DNA of 64,000 bases from Cyanodermella asteris. Lineage: Eukaryota > Ascomycota > Lecanoromycetes > Ostropales > Stictidaceae. Both the position numbers and the translations under genes were made by a program. Below, one piece after another: positions 1-11,473 of this stretch. The notes beneath the pieces were generated by a model. That model saw nothing but the letters and a program-made list of their open reading frames with translations, searched no databases and was not told the DNA's origin. The DNA lies in contig UYJD01000008.1 in NCBI GenBank assembly GCA_900618795.1, forward strand, positions 718,453 through 782,452. Reading direction: 5' to 3'. Each line of letters starts with the position of its first letter. The stretch's first letter is position 1.

Positions 1-208
1 ATTTAATTCACAGACTTAGTGGGCTTCATAGACACTGCTTCGTGAATGAATGTGTCTGAGTAAGATCAATACGGACTTGCTCGTCATTTTGTGACGAAAA
101 CATGTATCTGGAAATTCCACACCACGTGACTCGCTGCAAGCACCTCCGCCACGGCCGTGAATCGTGCAAACTCTGGTATCATACATTCGCAAACCCAAAT
201 ACAAAAAT

Positions 209-1454
209 TCAGTAATATCCACCACCGTACCCCGGCGACCGCGTCGGCGGCGGCGAAGCAGGCATCCCAGCCTGATCCATCAACGGCACCCTAACCTCCC
301 TCACGCCAACCTGACAACTGCCCCTCGACCCCTTATTCTCCGTCTCGGCATCCGCACTCTTATACCCCCCACTCCCACGCTCCACATCCATCTGCACGTT
401 CTGCTTGCTGAACCTCCACATCCTACTCCCCCTCGACCCGGAACCCGACGAGCCGGACCTGAAACTGCCCTTGACGCCCTCGACCACGCCCGACAGCGTC
501 AGGCCCCTGAACAGCGGCCGCAGCGTCGGGATGCACGCCGCGACGACCGCGAGCCCGCCGTCGAGGGCGGAGTAGTACATTGACAGCGTCACGATCTGGT
601 TGCGATCCAGCTCGAGGCCCAGGGCGGCCGCGCGGTCGAGTTGGGCGAAGAGCACGATTCGCGCAATCGACGCGCCGACGCACGAGCAGCCCATGGCGAT
701 GATGCCGCTGACGACGACCTTCTTCCACGCGCTGAGGTGCAGTTTCCAGACCAGGGGTTGGGGGAGGATCATCAGCGCGACGTCCAGGACTAGATCGCTG
801 GATGCCAGGCCCTGGCCGGCTGCGAACGAGCGCTGGCATTGGAGGGTCTTGTCGGAGGGGTTGGAGGACCAGAAGGTTGAGGGGGAGGGCCCGCAGCCGA
901 CGATGGTCATGATGAAGAAGGTGGCTGACCAGGCGATTATGAGGCCCATTGTGATCTTGCAGGCCATGTCGAAGGGGGAGTTGCGGGCCGTGACGAAGAT
1001 GCGGCGGTAGAGGGCTACGATGGAGCATTTGACGAAGCCGTAGGCGATGGTCAGCATCAGTTGGAAAGCGAAGAGGAGTTTGGCGAAGAGGGGATTGTCG
1101 GGGATCAGGTAGGCGTCGATTGGTCTTGCGGCAGATTTGTTGTCTGGGGAGTCGTAGCCCATCACGTTGTTGGCTGATCCTGTGGATGTGGTTAGTTTCG
1201 TCTCATCTGGTTGGCTGCTGCTTGGGGATTGACTTACCGACGACCATGCAGATACACATCCCAATGTATAAGAGTAGTCCGGGCAGCATCAGCCAGTCGT
1301 CCAATCCTACCCCGACTTTCCGTTGTGCTCGGGTGTAAAAGCGTAGAGCCACGGCATTGATACAGACTATGGGCAATAGTGTGCCCAATGTGATGACTTC
1401 GGCCGTGTTGACAAATGGGAAGGTGACCACACTGGTTCCTGAGTCGTTGCCCAT
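209..1454 (-). CDS. Rhodopsin-like fungal 7-TM integral membrane protein
   Basis: Two exons, complement(join(209..1179,1238..1454)), 395 aa. The 58-nt intron has donor GTAAGTC and acceptor CACAG, and the phases agree. The protein has seven hydrophobic segments: near residues 12-32, 43-63, and then five more in exon 2 (for example LLFAFQLMLTIAYGF, MGLIIAWSATFFIMTIVG, VVSGIIAMGCSCVGASIARI and a last one containing GLAVVAACIPTLRPLF). A conserved Cys pair is present (GCGPSP and TLQC), followed by a Ser/Gly-rich cytoplasmic tail. This is the architecture of the fungal 'rhodopsin domain' family related to Pth11-like receptors. No retinal-binding Lys is evident and the ligand is unknown. The plasma-membrane location and sensing role are inferred from the family. 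The start ATG at 1454 precedes the first TM directly. Confidence 0.85.
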
Positions 1455-4107
1455 GACGAAAAGAATCTGTTGATAGAGATGAAGAATGAAAGATGGGTGG
1501 GTAAGGATGAAAAGAGAACGAGAACAGAAAAGAGAGCTGACGACACACGCGAGTGAGATGGTGGTGACAGCTGAGACAGCTCAGAGGGGAAACAATGCTT
1601 GAGTCAGCTGGTGCAGCCTACATTCAGAGAGAGAGAGAGAAAAAAAAAAGGTGGAGGAGCATAAATGGGAACGAAGACGGTTCTTATGAATGGTGAATGG
1701 GATTTCGGCAGGATGATCGCCCTAATCTCACCCGTGAGGCCTGAATGCAGGCCCCGTACTCCGTAGTCCAGGCCAAGCTGCATGAGGCAGGCCACGGTCA
1801 GATGTCAAGACTTGCCTAACCTCTGTTCGCCCCCTCGGCAGGGCAGAGCTGTACGACCATGGCCGAGCTTGTTAGTTTACCCGCGTGTACAAACTGGGGT
1901 TGGTCGTTCCGCCCGGGAGCTGGGAAAACATGCTATTTCGATGCCGATGTGGCAGCCGTGGATCAAGTTGCTCGACCGTTACAGACAATCAAAAGGCCGA
2001 TCTTGGTGCTGACGAGAGAAAGAACAAGGATGATAGGGCGCTCGTGAATGCAGGTCATTGGGTGGTGAAGCGGCTGGGAGATTCCCTCTCTGGCAGGTGC
2101 CGCGCGGATGGCGGTCCAGAAGAGCACATCAGGCCGGTTCTGAATGGGCCAGAAGGTCGTCGAGGCAGTCTTCTGAAGGGCGGCTGTCGCTTGTGTTGTC
2201 GCGAGCGTGGTGTTGATTACAGGGATGCGGGATGGCAGATGTCAGCGCTAGAAACGTGGTTCTATTTATGGCCACCCACAGCGAGCTACCATCTCCCTGG
2301 ATCGAAAAACCTGTCTCCCCACCTTGACATCCCGGCTTGCTCATGCCTGTTCTCCAACCATTAATAGAAATCGAAGCTATTTACAGTTTGCCTGACGGAT
2401 GTGGTGTTCATCTTGATCTCTGTAGCGTGTTTGCCCGGGTCGCCAGCGATGCAGAGAACAACAAACCGTTCGCACCGGCCTGCTTCCGTGGTTGGTGACG
2501 GACCCACGAAGGGGCCAAAAGAGGAGCCCTTGGGAATGACCGTAGCATCTGCCCAAATCATCGAGCTTGGCTTACTCAACTTGGGTTTCTCCAGCGAGCT
2601 GGTTGCCGAGCCGCGACCAACAGCGGCTCTGCTTACTGCTGAACCTCGCGTGGGTGGGCTGTGTACAATTAGAGTGACATTGCTAAAATCCACGTCTGTT
2701 TTGCCGATTCGGATGCATCATCACGAAAATGCCTAGACGGCAGCCATTCCTTCGTAATTAGAGGCTGTGTGAGCCACGATGTTGTGTCGAAACACGCCTC
2801 GATGCACCTGAGGACGAGATCTTCTCGTCTCGCTCGGCTCGTTGTCATAAAAGACTAACATAAAGGCAGTCGAGTGAGTTGCTTGTCTTGACGGTATTTG
2901 ATGCACTGCCCGAATTGGAGCCTTGGGCAGTTGTAATGCAAGAGCTGTGAGAAAAAATAGTATATCAAGGCCGAAAAGTGCATTTTCGGTGACAGCACGG
3001 TGTATGAATGAACCGGCTTGGATAAACATACTCCTTGGCGCAAATCTTTGAAAGAGCTACATCCATGCTGACGAAAGCCCATTTGTCTTGGTTTGGGATT
3101 ACTTTGCAGTTATGCTGTTCGTGCGAACGTTAGTATGAGAAGAACTGCCCCTCTTGCGGTGGGTACAAGCAGACAACCGACGCTTGCAAGCTGGGCACAA
3201 ATTTGCCGACGAGCGAACGAATGACAAGCTAGTGTTCTTCGAGCGGACGCATGTTTCAAAGCTAAGAAAGATAGCGATATCGATACCAGCAACGCTTGCA
3301 GAATGCAAACGGCAGATTGAGCCATGTGGAGGCGGCGATCCGTGCCCTTTGTGGGGCCAAGCTGCAGGAAGACTTCGAATCTCGATCTTTTTCTGACCAT
3401 TCAACTCACGACATGTAACTAACTTTCTTGGCTACGTCGAAGACCACCACGCCATCTTCTCGACGTGTGAGGGCGTTGGCGTTTTCGGCATGTGCAGAAC
3501 GATGCTCTTACAGATAGAGATTGCAGATTGTACCACCGCGCCGCAGAAGATCGTGGTGCTGCAGTGGTCGTTCCTATGAAAGCACGCTTCGCAGTCATGA
3601 ACAGTGCTCAATTTACAGACCGAATTGAGTTTATGGCCATGATGCCGACGACGCGACAGGATCCATGCGGCCATGGCCTCGTGGACGACTTATCCGGAGA
3701 ATATGCGCGGGACTCGAGGTTGTGGCAATTGACTCAGAGGGCAGGTCATTCCTCTGACGAGCAAGGGAGGGGCAGCCATTCAGCTGACCGACGAGCGTAC
3801 GATTGAGGGCTCTCTCGAGTCTCATCTCAGGATCGGCTCCACTTTCGCGGATCTTTGACAGCACTAGTTTATAGTGCTGACGAGGCCTCGTCGGCACTTT
3901 CTGAGTCTATCATGAAGCCAATCGTGTGGCCTGGGCGCTGGTTCGTCAAGAAACGATCTGCTCTGTATCGACAGGTGCGGTATAATCTTCGTTGAGGCCT
4001 TTCACATGCATATAAGAGGTCGCCCAACCAGTCGCGTGCCCAAGGTGTGGTGCATTTTCTCCTTGTCTGCCCTTTTGCTTTCCTTCATATTTCGGCGTTG
4101 ATCAAGT
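1455..4107. other. Intergenic, 2.65 kb, no gene recognised
   Basis: Only short overlapping open frames without recognisable domains are seen on both strands. It holds a GA tract followed by an A run at 1625-1649, upstream of the divergent membrane-protein gene. Two TATA-like motifs lie at the right end (TATAAT 3981-3986, TATAAG 4011-4016). Confidence 0.6.
4011..4016 (+). promoter_or_regulatory. Candidate TATA box
   Basis: TATAAG lies 92 nt before the ATG of the multi-pass membrane protein at 4108. A second candidate, TATAAT, is at 3981-3986. The spacing fits a fungal core promoter, but no transcription start can be seen. Confidence 0.35.
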
Positions 4108-6140
4108 ATGCCTGACTTTGCAGCTGCTGGGCTGGAGTTTCTCTCCAACACAACCTTACAAGAAACTTATGGTTGGCAGAACTTCCAAGGCGATCCCAAT
4201 TCTTACACTCACATTATCAGTCAGAGTGGGTGTGAAGCTTGGCTAGGAACCGGAAGTGATTACTACAACTGGAACGACGCGAGTGGAACGATCAACACAT
4301 GGGTCTTGCCTTTCACAGGCTTTCTTCTGCAAGCACCATTTGACAGTAATGACTTTGGAGGAACCTTTTGGGCAATTATGAGGTGGACGGGAGGTTGTAT
4401 GGCGTCTTTGAGTTATGTGAGCAAGATTCTCTACACTGGCTCGCCGTGCACCATTCACCGGATCGAAATTGGCTTTTCAAGCTGTAACGAGCTGAAATGG
4501 ACCGCCCAAGCCTCTGGGGCGTGATTTTAAAATCCGAGCTGACAACGCATTTATAGGTCTTATGGAACATGAGAGCAACAGCTCGATGCGCTGCCTTTGT
4601 CGATAAAGCTACAGATCGACAAGATTTTCCAAAGGAGTTCGAGGAAGACGAGAAGGGTCGAAAGAGGCAATCTGACTTTTCCAGTTTTCGTGATGCCTTC
4701 TTCCTTCTTGCGGTCATGAATCAATTCACGCTCAATGTGGCCTTCAATGGCGCAGCGGCTGAAAAGCTCCTCAAGATCGCACTCTTCAGCAGAGAGCTGC
4801 GTCTACCATCGGCCGATAGCGACATTGGGGAGGTCAGGAAAGCGTTGGCTCGCGACACAAGAGAAGCTCGAAAGCGAGGAACAGTCCAATGCTTCCTGTC
4901 CATGGCATGGTTCATTTTCGGCATGGTTATTTCCATCCAGCAGGCATTCGGCCTACTCGGTGAAGATGCTGCCGCTCACAACCTCGCTCTGGGATTGAAT
5001 GTGATCTGGTTCCCCGTCCTGATTCTGTGCACGGTGGTGGACAGGAATCCGGCGGTCCCGGAAGCGACGCAACGGCAGCTCAATATCTTCCTGGGCATGG
5101 TCCGCGAAGCACTCCTTCGTGATGCTGGCCGATACCGCGACGATCTACCTCAGACGCCGGCCCGCGTCGACAGCTTCGATGCCAAAGTCACCGGCTCTTT
5201 CGTCAAAGTTCCGACGACAAGTCATCGCCCATCCGACTCTCTGAGCTCCAGTATCGAAGAGCAAGCGTTTGTCAATTGGTTTGCCACCACCGAAAATGAC
5301 AGTCAAGATCTTCGCTGGATAGACTCCATCTCCTCATCTACTCTTGGCGAAGCCGACTTCTTCGTTGCCTTCGCCGGCCAAGGCCGCAAAATGTGGCACT
5401 ACGGCGCCGCACACCCGATCATCAGCGGCCTCAGAAAAGACGGCATCATGGACCCGGCCCGCGGCTGGCTCTACGACCCCGACGCCCGAGTCAAGCTGAT
5501 CCGAACCGCAAACTGGGACCGCAAAGACCGCCTCCACAGCTGGGACATGCGCGAAGTCTGGCAACTAGCAATGTCTATCTTCGCCGTCTGGGGCTCGTGC
5601 ATCAGCGCCCTGATCATCAGCTACTTCACCCCCACCGTCGGCCTGGGCTGCTGCGCCCTCGGCTACCTCGTCTTCGCCATCAACTGCACGGGCCAGATGC
5701 TGCTCGAGATGATCATCTGGTGGATGACACCCCAAGACAAGTACGGCACCGTCGCGTACAAGCGCTGGCGATTCTGGGGTTTGTGGTTTCTGCGCGTCGC
5801 CGAGGTGATCAATGCCGGATGGTTGCTCTACAGCATGTTCGCGCAGGTTCTCGGGTCGTACAATACGTGCAAGTGCAAGTGCTCGAATTTCGGCCTCGGG
5901 GGCGGATTCATTGATTTTGCGGTCGCAGAGGATCCGAATGCGAATTCGGCGCTGCCATTTTGGATCGCTGGAACGGCTTTGGGTTGTTGTATCATGTGCG
6001 TCTGCTTTGCCTTTATTGCGTGGGAGTGGGTTACACAGAGTCATGTTAGTTCGGAGAGCTATGGGAATGCTATGGGCGGGTTGAGGACGACGAGGAGGTT
6101 TAAGAAGTGGACGAAGTGGTTGTTACCCTTGACGGCGTGA
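4108..6140 (+). CDS. Multi-pass membrane protein of unknown function
   Basis: CDS join(4108..4416,4557..6140), 630 aa. The 140-nt intron has a strong donor GTGAGC, a branch-like GCTGAC and acceptor ATAG, and both sides are phase 0. Hydrophobic segments lie near residues 148-166, 215-237, 245-264, 440-485 (probably two helices), 515-540 and 577-600. A polar N-terminal domain contains WQNFQGDPNSYTH. The central loop (about residues 300-430) is soluble, with alternating charged stretches. I recognise it only as a fungal-specific membrane protein and can assign no reaction or partner. Reading on without the intron would stop at 4524 and lose the downstream frame, so the spliced model is preferred. 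Confidence 0.8.
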
Positions 6141-6347
6141 GCACACGATAGTCATCGACCGGCCCATAAGGTATCAGGAGTGAGTTAGCTTCTTGGGAGC
6201 CTATCAAACGTAAATTTTTGCGGGGCTCCGGCTCCCTTCCGTCGTGGAGAACCACACATCCCGAACAATTTGATACATTGTTTCACTTTGACTTTGGCTT
6301 TGCTCGATCTTGCTCGACTACTAGTGACACAACCTCGACGCTGCATC

Positions 6348-7247
6348 ATGACCCTGCCGCCAGGACCTTCGACAGTCCTGACCATCGATTCGTCCGATAC
6401 CGTATCCCGGCGCGCCGCCTTCCGCTCCCACGTCCACAACCTCCTCTCCACCGTCGCCCTCCCCGACCCCCGTTTCCACCACGACTACAGCTCCTTCATC
6501 CCCGATTTCCACAACTCCTCCCTCGCCACCTCCCACCTCCGCAATACCTCCCTCTACCGCAGCACGTCCACCATCTTCATCACGCCCGACAACTGCACCG
6601 AAGAACTACGCTACCGCGCCCTTCAGGACGGCCTGAAAGTGCTCACGACAACCTACGGCATCCGACGAGGTTTCTACGTGCTGGATCCGACCCGGATCGA
6701 TGCAGAGGATTACCGGATCGCGGCGACGTTGGACGGGATGGAGAAATACGGGCGCTCGATCACCTTGAGGGAGATGAGGGATGAAAGGTGGAGGATCTCG
6801 TTGGCCGTCACGGGGACGGCCGGGCTCGATCGGTATGGAGTCAGGTTCGGCAAGGGGCACGGGTACTTTGACCTCGAATGGGGGATGCTGTACGCGATTG
6901 GAGTTTTCGGCGTCGGCCAGATCGGCGACTCGGTCGAGGGGTCGAAGCACGACGACGATGGTGGTGCTGGCAAGTGTTTGACGCGGGTGTTTGGCGTGGC
7001 GCATGAGTGTCAGCTCGTGGATGGGGAGTTTCCGAGGGAATTTTGCGATACGAGGTGCGCGGCCGTGGCGACGCCGATGGGTATGAAGGATTTCGATCCG
7101 AAGGCGGGGGCTTCGGGGCCGGAGAACTGTGATGATCAGCCGGTGGGTGGGATTGTTTGGGAGAGATTGCCGGATGGGCTGGTCGAGGCGATACCTCCGC
7201 TGCGGGAATTGAGGCAGATGCAAGATGAAGACTTGAAGTCGAAGTAG
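6348..7247 (+). CDS. 5-formyltetrahydrofolate cyclo-ligase-like protein
   Basis: A single exon, 299 aa. The start is the first in-frame ATG (6348). The C-terminal half carries RFGKGHGYFDLEWGML, which matches the glycine-rich nucleotide/folate loop of the 5-FTHF cyclo-ligase (MTHFS) fold, where the usual form is G-x-G-x-GYYD. Upstream, YGIRRGFYVLDP resembles the strand before it. The family converts 5-formyl-THF to methenyl-THF using ATP. This protein is longer than bacterial or yeast MTHFS (about 200 aa) and its loop is divergent, so it may be an MTHFSD-like relative with another role. It is tandem with the membrane protein 207 nt upstream, with no sign of a functional link. Confidence 0.7.
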   Translation: MTLPPGPSTVLTIDSSDTVSRRAAFRSHVHNLLSTVALPDPRFHHDYSSFIPDFHNSSLATSHLRNTSLYRSTSTIFITPDNCTEELRYRALQDGLKVLTTTYGIRRGFYVLDPTRIDAEDYRIAATLDGMEKYGRSITLREMRDERWRISLAVTGTAGLDRYGVRFGKGHGYFDLEWGMLYAIGVFGVGQIGDSVEGSKHDDDGGAGKCLTRVFGVAHECQLVDGEFPREFCDTRCAAVATPMGMKDFDPKAGASGPENCDDQPVGGIVWERLPDGLVEAIPPLRELRQMQDEDLKSK

Positions 7248-7603
7248 AACGTCGGAGGCGTGGCAGTCCCATATCCTAGACTGGAGAGACCGAGCTGAAG
7301 TACGGCCAAGTCTTCGTCAGCGATGCGCAAGACCTCATATCGAGGAGATCCTTCAAGACTTGCCTCAACATTCGCTGGACTCTTTGCGAAATGCTTGCGA
7401 TGAACGCACTATCTGAACTTGATCAACACGGTCTTATTTCCTGACTGTCAACATTTTCTGCGACTTTATGAGCCCCCTGCATGGACATCAGTGTAAGCTC
7501 ATTCGGTGGTTACAAGGATCTTAAGATCTGGAGACCAAATTGACCGGCATTGATGAACATTCTTCTCTCTTGACACTGCAACTCTCCTTCAGAAACAGAA
7601 AAT
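7248..7603. other. Intergenic, 356 nt
   Basis: 3' flank of the cyclo-ligase-like gene and 5' flank of the sulfotransferase-like pseudogene. Nothing distinctive was seen. Confidence 0.5.
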
Positions 7604-8565
7604 ATGACGCAGGCGGACATCTACAAGCCGATCGCCTATGAGGATCCGGCGACTCGCAAACGAAAAGTACCAATGGAAGTCTTGAACCTGTCGTTCCCCC
7701 GTACAGGTAGCATTTGTGCGTATAATCCGCCAGCCCAGAAGCTGTCTCTGAAAGTTGATCGAAAACTCTAGCTGTCCAAGCCGCTCTCAACAATTTGGGA
7801 TACGACTGCTTCCACTCGGTGACGGCATTCACTCCAATAACGGAAGAGTGCGACTTGTGGATCGATGCCCTGGAACGCAAGTTCGTGAAGAAAGAAGTTT
7901 TGGGAAGAGAGGTATGTAGTCGTCAAAGCAGCCCTGAAGATGATAATCCAGTCACAGTCATCTCAGCTGACCTGACTCAACAGGACTTTGACCGGCTCAT
8001 GCCACACTGCAACGCGGGCTCCGCAGACGTGCCAGCCGTATGCTTCGCCGAAGAGCTGGTCGCCGCCTATCCGGACGCAAAAGTGGTCCTATACGAGCGT
8101 GACATCGACAAGTGGTTCAAGAGCTTCGACGAAGGGGTCATCACCGACATGTAGTATCCCTGGTACAACTTTGTGGCAAGGATAAATCCCGGGTTTTGAG
8201 GGAAAATTGGGGGAGTCCATCAAGCATGGGCACGCCTGTGGATGGGCGCCTCTAATGCAGAATAGCAACGAGCTAATGCGAAGCATGTGTACCGTGTCCA
8301 TTATGATACCATGCGACGAGTCGTACCCAAGGACAGGCTTTTAGAGTTTGACATTGTCGATGGCTGGGGACCGCTGTGTGCGTTTCTGGGGAAGTCGGGG
8401 CCTGAAGTCTCTTTTCCGCGTGTGAACGATGCTGATGCGAGGAAGGAGATGGCGGCTACAATGGTAAGGAAGGGATTTCATGCCGCCATTCGGGGAGCGG
8501 GCATGTACCTCGCACCCGTCGTTCTAGCGGGCTTGGTCTGGTATGCATGCTTCACGAGAAGTTGA
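7604..8565 (+). pseudogene. Sulfotransferase-like (P-loop, Sulfotransfer_4-type) pseudogene
   Basis: The model is join(7604..7706,7772..7911,7984..8565). Intron 1 is 65 nt (GTAGCA...CTAG) and intron 2 is 72 nt (GTATGT...ACAG). The N-terminal NLSFPRTG is the PAPS-binding P-loop-like motif of this fungal family. Downstream come the family features CFAEELVAAYPDAKVVLYERD and W-F-K-S-F, then LEFDIVDGWGPLCAFLG and FPRVND, and a hydrophobic C-terminal segment near 8490-8550. The frame is broken by three stops: TAG at 8152-8154, TGA at 8197-8199 and TAG at 8263-8265. All three lie in one unshifted frame, and the sequence between them still resembles the family. No GT-AG pair removes all three and keeps frame. 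The two TAGs are compatible with CpA-to-TpA changes. It is probably non-functional. Confidence 0.8.
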
Positions 8566-9956
8566 ATTTGCAATGGCAGACTGCGACTGTACTTTGAAAA
8601 GAGAGGTAAGCAAGTGTGAGGGGTACAAGACGCACATACGATCGTTCGAGACTGCAAGAAGCCTGGCACCATGCACACGGCGCCGTCAAGCACATCTAGT
8701 CAAGTTCTTACATTGCCACTCCAACCCAAAGCACGCCGCGATGGTGCGGCAGTCTGGCTGAAAGACAAGAGTTGTTTGCTGTATTTTGTGAATCTCTTGA
8801 AGAGATCATCAAATGCCAAGGAGACGACACGAAAACACAGCAGATCACATCTGTGCATGGAGTAACACCGTGATGTGATATTCACAAGCACATCGGGGCG
8901 ATCGAATTTCAGTGTTGCATCATCTGTTTGATCAGCAACAACCCCGCCTCAACGCCGACAACGGTCAACCACACACTATCTATAGACTGTCAGTCCACAG
9001 AGTTCACGGGAGCACGGTCGGTCCTGCAGCTTGCCGCCTACCTCCGGGAAAGTCAAGACGACTCAGAACAATGCAATGAGGGGTATCGAAATTCAGTTCG
9101 ACATAAACTTCAGTACAGCTTGTGAAGAATCCCTAGGCCAGGTCATGTGGACGCTGTGGTCGATGTCCACGTCTGGTCATCACAGACCATAACTACCTCG
9201 GGCCTAGCTCGACAGAGTCCGGCGGTGGTGTCGCTGAATTCCGGAATGGGTTTGTGACAGAGGCAGGGATGGGCGAGGTGGTCGGGACTGACGCCGGCCT
9301 GGGATGCTGAGACAGCCGTGAGACGTCAGATATGCGGCCATCACGATTGGAGGAGGCTTGTAGGCGTGCTAATCCTTATCGCATGTCAGCACAAAACATG
9401 TTGGCTCTTATCCGGTCTTATCGTGACCCTTTCTTGCAACACTGTCGTCGCCGATCAGGTCGCATGGCTGGTCGAGTGGAGGGGAGACTGGGAGAGAGGC
9501 TTTTCGAGGGTCCCAGCGAATTCGATCGATAGACAACACGCGGCTGGCCAACTGATGGGCCCAGCTTTGCGTTTTATCGTCATGCCCATGAACCATTGCG
9601 TTTGGCATCACGCACGGCACTGATAGTCGTCGCTCACCCCAGCCGTGCGTTTGTAGATTTTCTGTCCGTGTTATCTACCTTCGATACTTCTCCCTGATCG
9701 TATATACACAAACACATTCATCTCCATATTCAGTCTGGCGACCCGTTGCCACGTTAGGAAGCTGTCAGTCTAGCTGTACCGAGCACGAGACAGACAGCGG
9801 CAGCATCGACCAATTGCAACAGCTCCGCATAAACGTGGACGTCAAACAAATTTCCCACGACGCAAAGCCATCCGGCTGGACTGGGCGGTTCGTGGGTCTC
9901 GAAAAGCAAAGGGACAAACGATAATAAAATGCGAGAGCTGGACTCTCGACGCCCCG
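8566..9956. other. Intergenic, 1.4 kb, no gene recognised
   Basis: Only short open frames without domain signatures. The right part is the promoter region of the GNAT-like gene. Confidence 0.5.
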
Positions 9957-11194
9957 ATGCCTCGAAGCACTAATAGCATCCGTACAGCCCTGACGACGCC
10001 GTCCATCAGCCTGCTACCCGCATCTCTCGTACAATTCCACTACGAAAACAACAGCAGCAGCAGCAGCAACGGCAGTGGTGGAAACAGCAAGGCAGCCCTG
10101 TCGCGTCGCCGCCAGATTCTCAAACACATCCCGCAGCTTGAAACCGCAGGGGTGCAGCCCGAAACCTCGACGCATCTGTCCTCGTCTCCGACCGGCTCCA
10201 TCGCCTCGAATCTGGGCGAATTCGGTGCCAACGTCGGCTCGAGTCTGCCGGTCGTGCGTGCGGGAGCAAGTGAGTACCTATCTACAATCTCTAAGTCGAT
10301 GATTTCCAACGACTGACCCGGTGACGTATCGCAGCGTTTCTCTGCACGCTCCACGCCAGCGTCGCCCTCTCCGCCTCCCTCCACCCACCCTCGAATCCCG
10401 CCTCCGCACCGCCATCACCCTGCCTCTTCCCCCAATTCCTCCCCTCGTTACCGACCGCAACCTCCGTGGGCCGCCGCCTGTCCGCCCCGATGGCCAGCGA
10501 AACCACCGGGCCGCCGGCCGCCGTGCCGCCCCTCGACTTTGTCGCCGCGACCGACGAGAGCGACCGCATCGAAGGCCTGAAGCTGGTCGCCGACAGCATC
10601 GCCCAGAAAAGACAGCTTGCGTCGTTCGCCATGATGACGCACCCCTACTTCATCGGGCTCATGGGCCTGGCCTTCTCGGGCGTGTACCAGTACATGTACA
10701 AGCGGCCGGACGACTGGGCTCTGATCATGACCACGTCGGTGGGCATCCTGATGGCGGGGTTTGTCGCCATTCGCGGTGCCGTCGGTGGGTTCCTCGAGCT
10801 TGCCGAGTCGATCAATTACGCTTGGTTGGACGGTGACGAGATGGTGGTGGCGCGGTGGGGCGAAGGGGCCGATCGCAAGGTCATTGGCAGCGTCGTGTAC
10901 AAGCTCGAGAAGGCGAATGGCAGCGGCAACGGTCGCAAGGGCAAGAAGATTGCCAAGATACGAGCGTGGACTACCAAGCAAAGGCAGCGTGGTCACGGAG
11001 TCGGCAAAGGCTTGATAGAGGAGACTGTCAAGCAGGCAAAGGCTCAAGGTGCAGATGATGTGAGGTACGAAGAAGGCAACATCTACGAGATTCGAAAGGT
11101 TCCGAATTGGGCAAACAACGGCTTCGTAGAGGGTTTGAAGGCAGCGAGAGGAAAGCTAGAGGGATACATTACGGAATATCAAGGAAAGAAATGA
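9957..11194 (+). CDS. GNAT-like N-acetyltransferase with membrane segments
   Basis: CDS join(9957..10269,10335..11194), 390 aa. The 65-nt intron has donor GTGAGTACC, a CTGAC branch near 10313 and acceptor CGCAG. The phases match and the joined frame is free of stops. Exon 1 encodes a low-complexity N-terminus with a Ser run coded by CAG/AGC repeats (10047-10066). In exon 2, two hydrophobic segments (HPYFIGLMGLAFSGVYQY and ALIMTTSVGILMAGFVAI) precede a C-terminal GNAT fold, whose acetyl-CoA loop is QRGHGVGKGL (about residues 322-331). The layout resembles membrane-anchored NAT8-type enzymes. The substrate is unknown. An internal ATG at 10490 would give a 234-aa form holding the whole conserved part, so the N-terminal extension is the less certain portion. 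Confidence 0.65.
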
Positions 11195-11473
11195 ACGACT
11201 GCGATGATTTACGACAGAGGTTTATGCGCCTGACATATACTTGTATCTTATCGACGAGCGACTGTATTCGGGTCACATGAAGCCAATATAGACGGGCTTG
11301 TTGCGAACAAATGAACATTTTCAATGCCACTCTACACTTGCGCTTGCAAAGAGCAGCCGCATATCCATCAGCAGAACACAGCGAGCGTTATATGTATAAG
11401 TTCAGAAACATGCGTCGTCGTTCGTCATTTGATAACCGAGCAATACCTCAAGCTACCCATGCATGATTCTGCA

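Noticed and set aside
2361-2736. Overlapping open frames of about 110 codons on both strands
   Set aside because: Mutually antisense and without recognisable domains; probably chance frames in GC-rich sequence.
8151-8265. An intron removing the stops of the sulfotransferase-like gene
   Set aside because: The GTAGTA...TAG segment is 115 nt and would shift the frame; no other acceptor removes all three stops in frame, and the segment still resembles the protein family.
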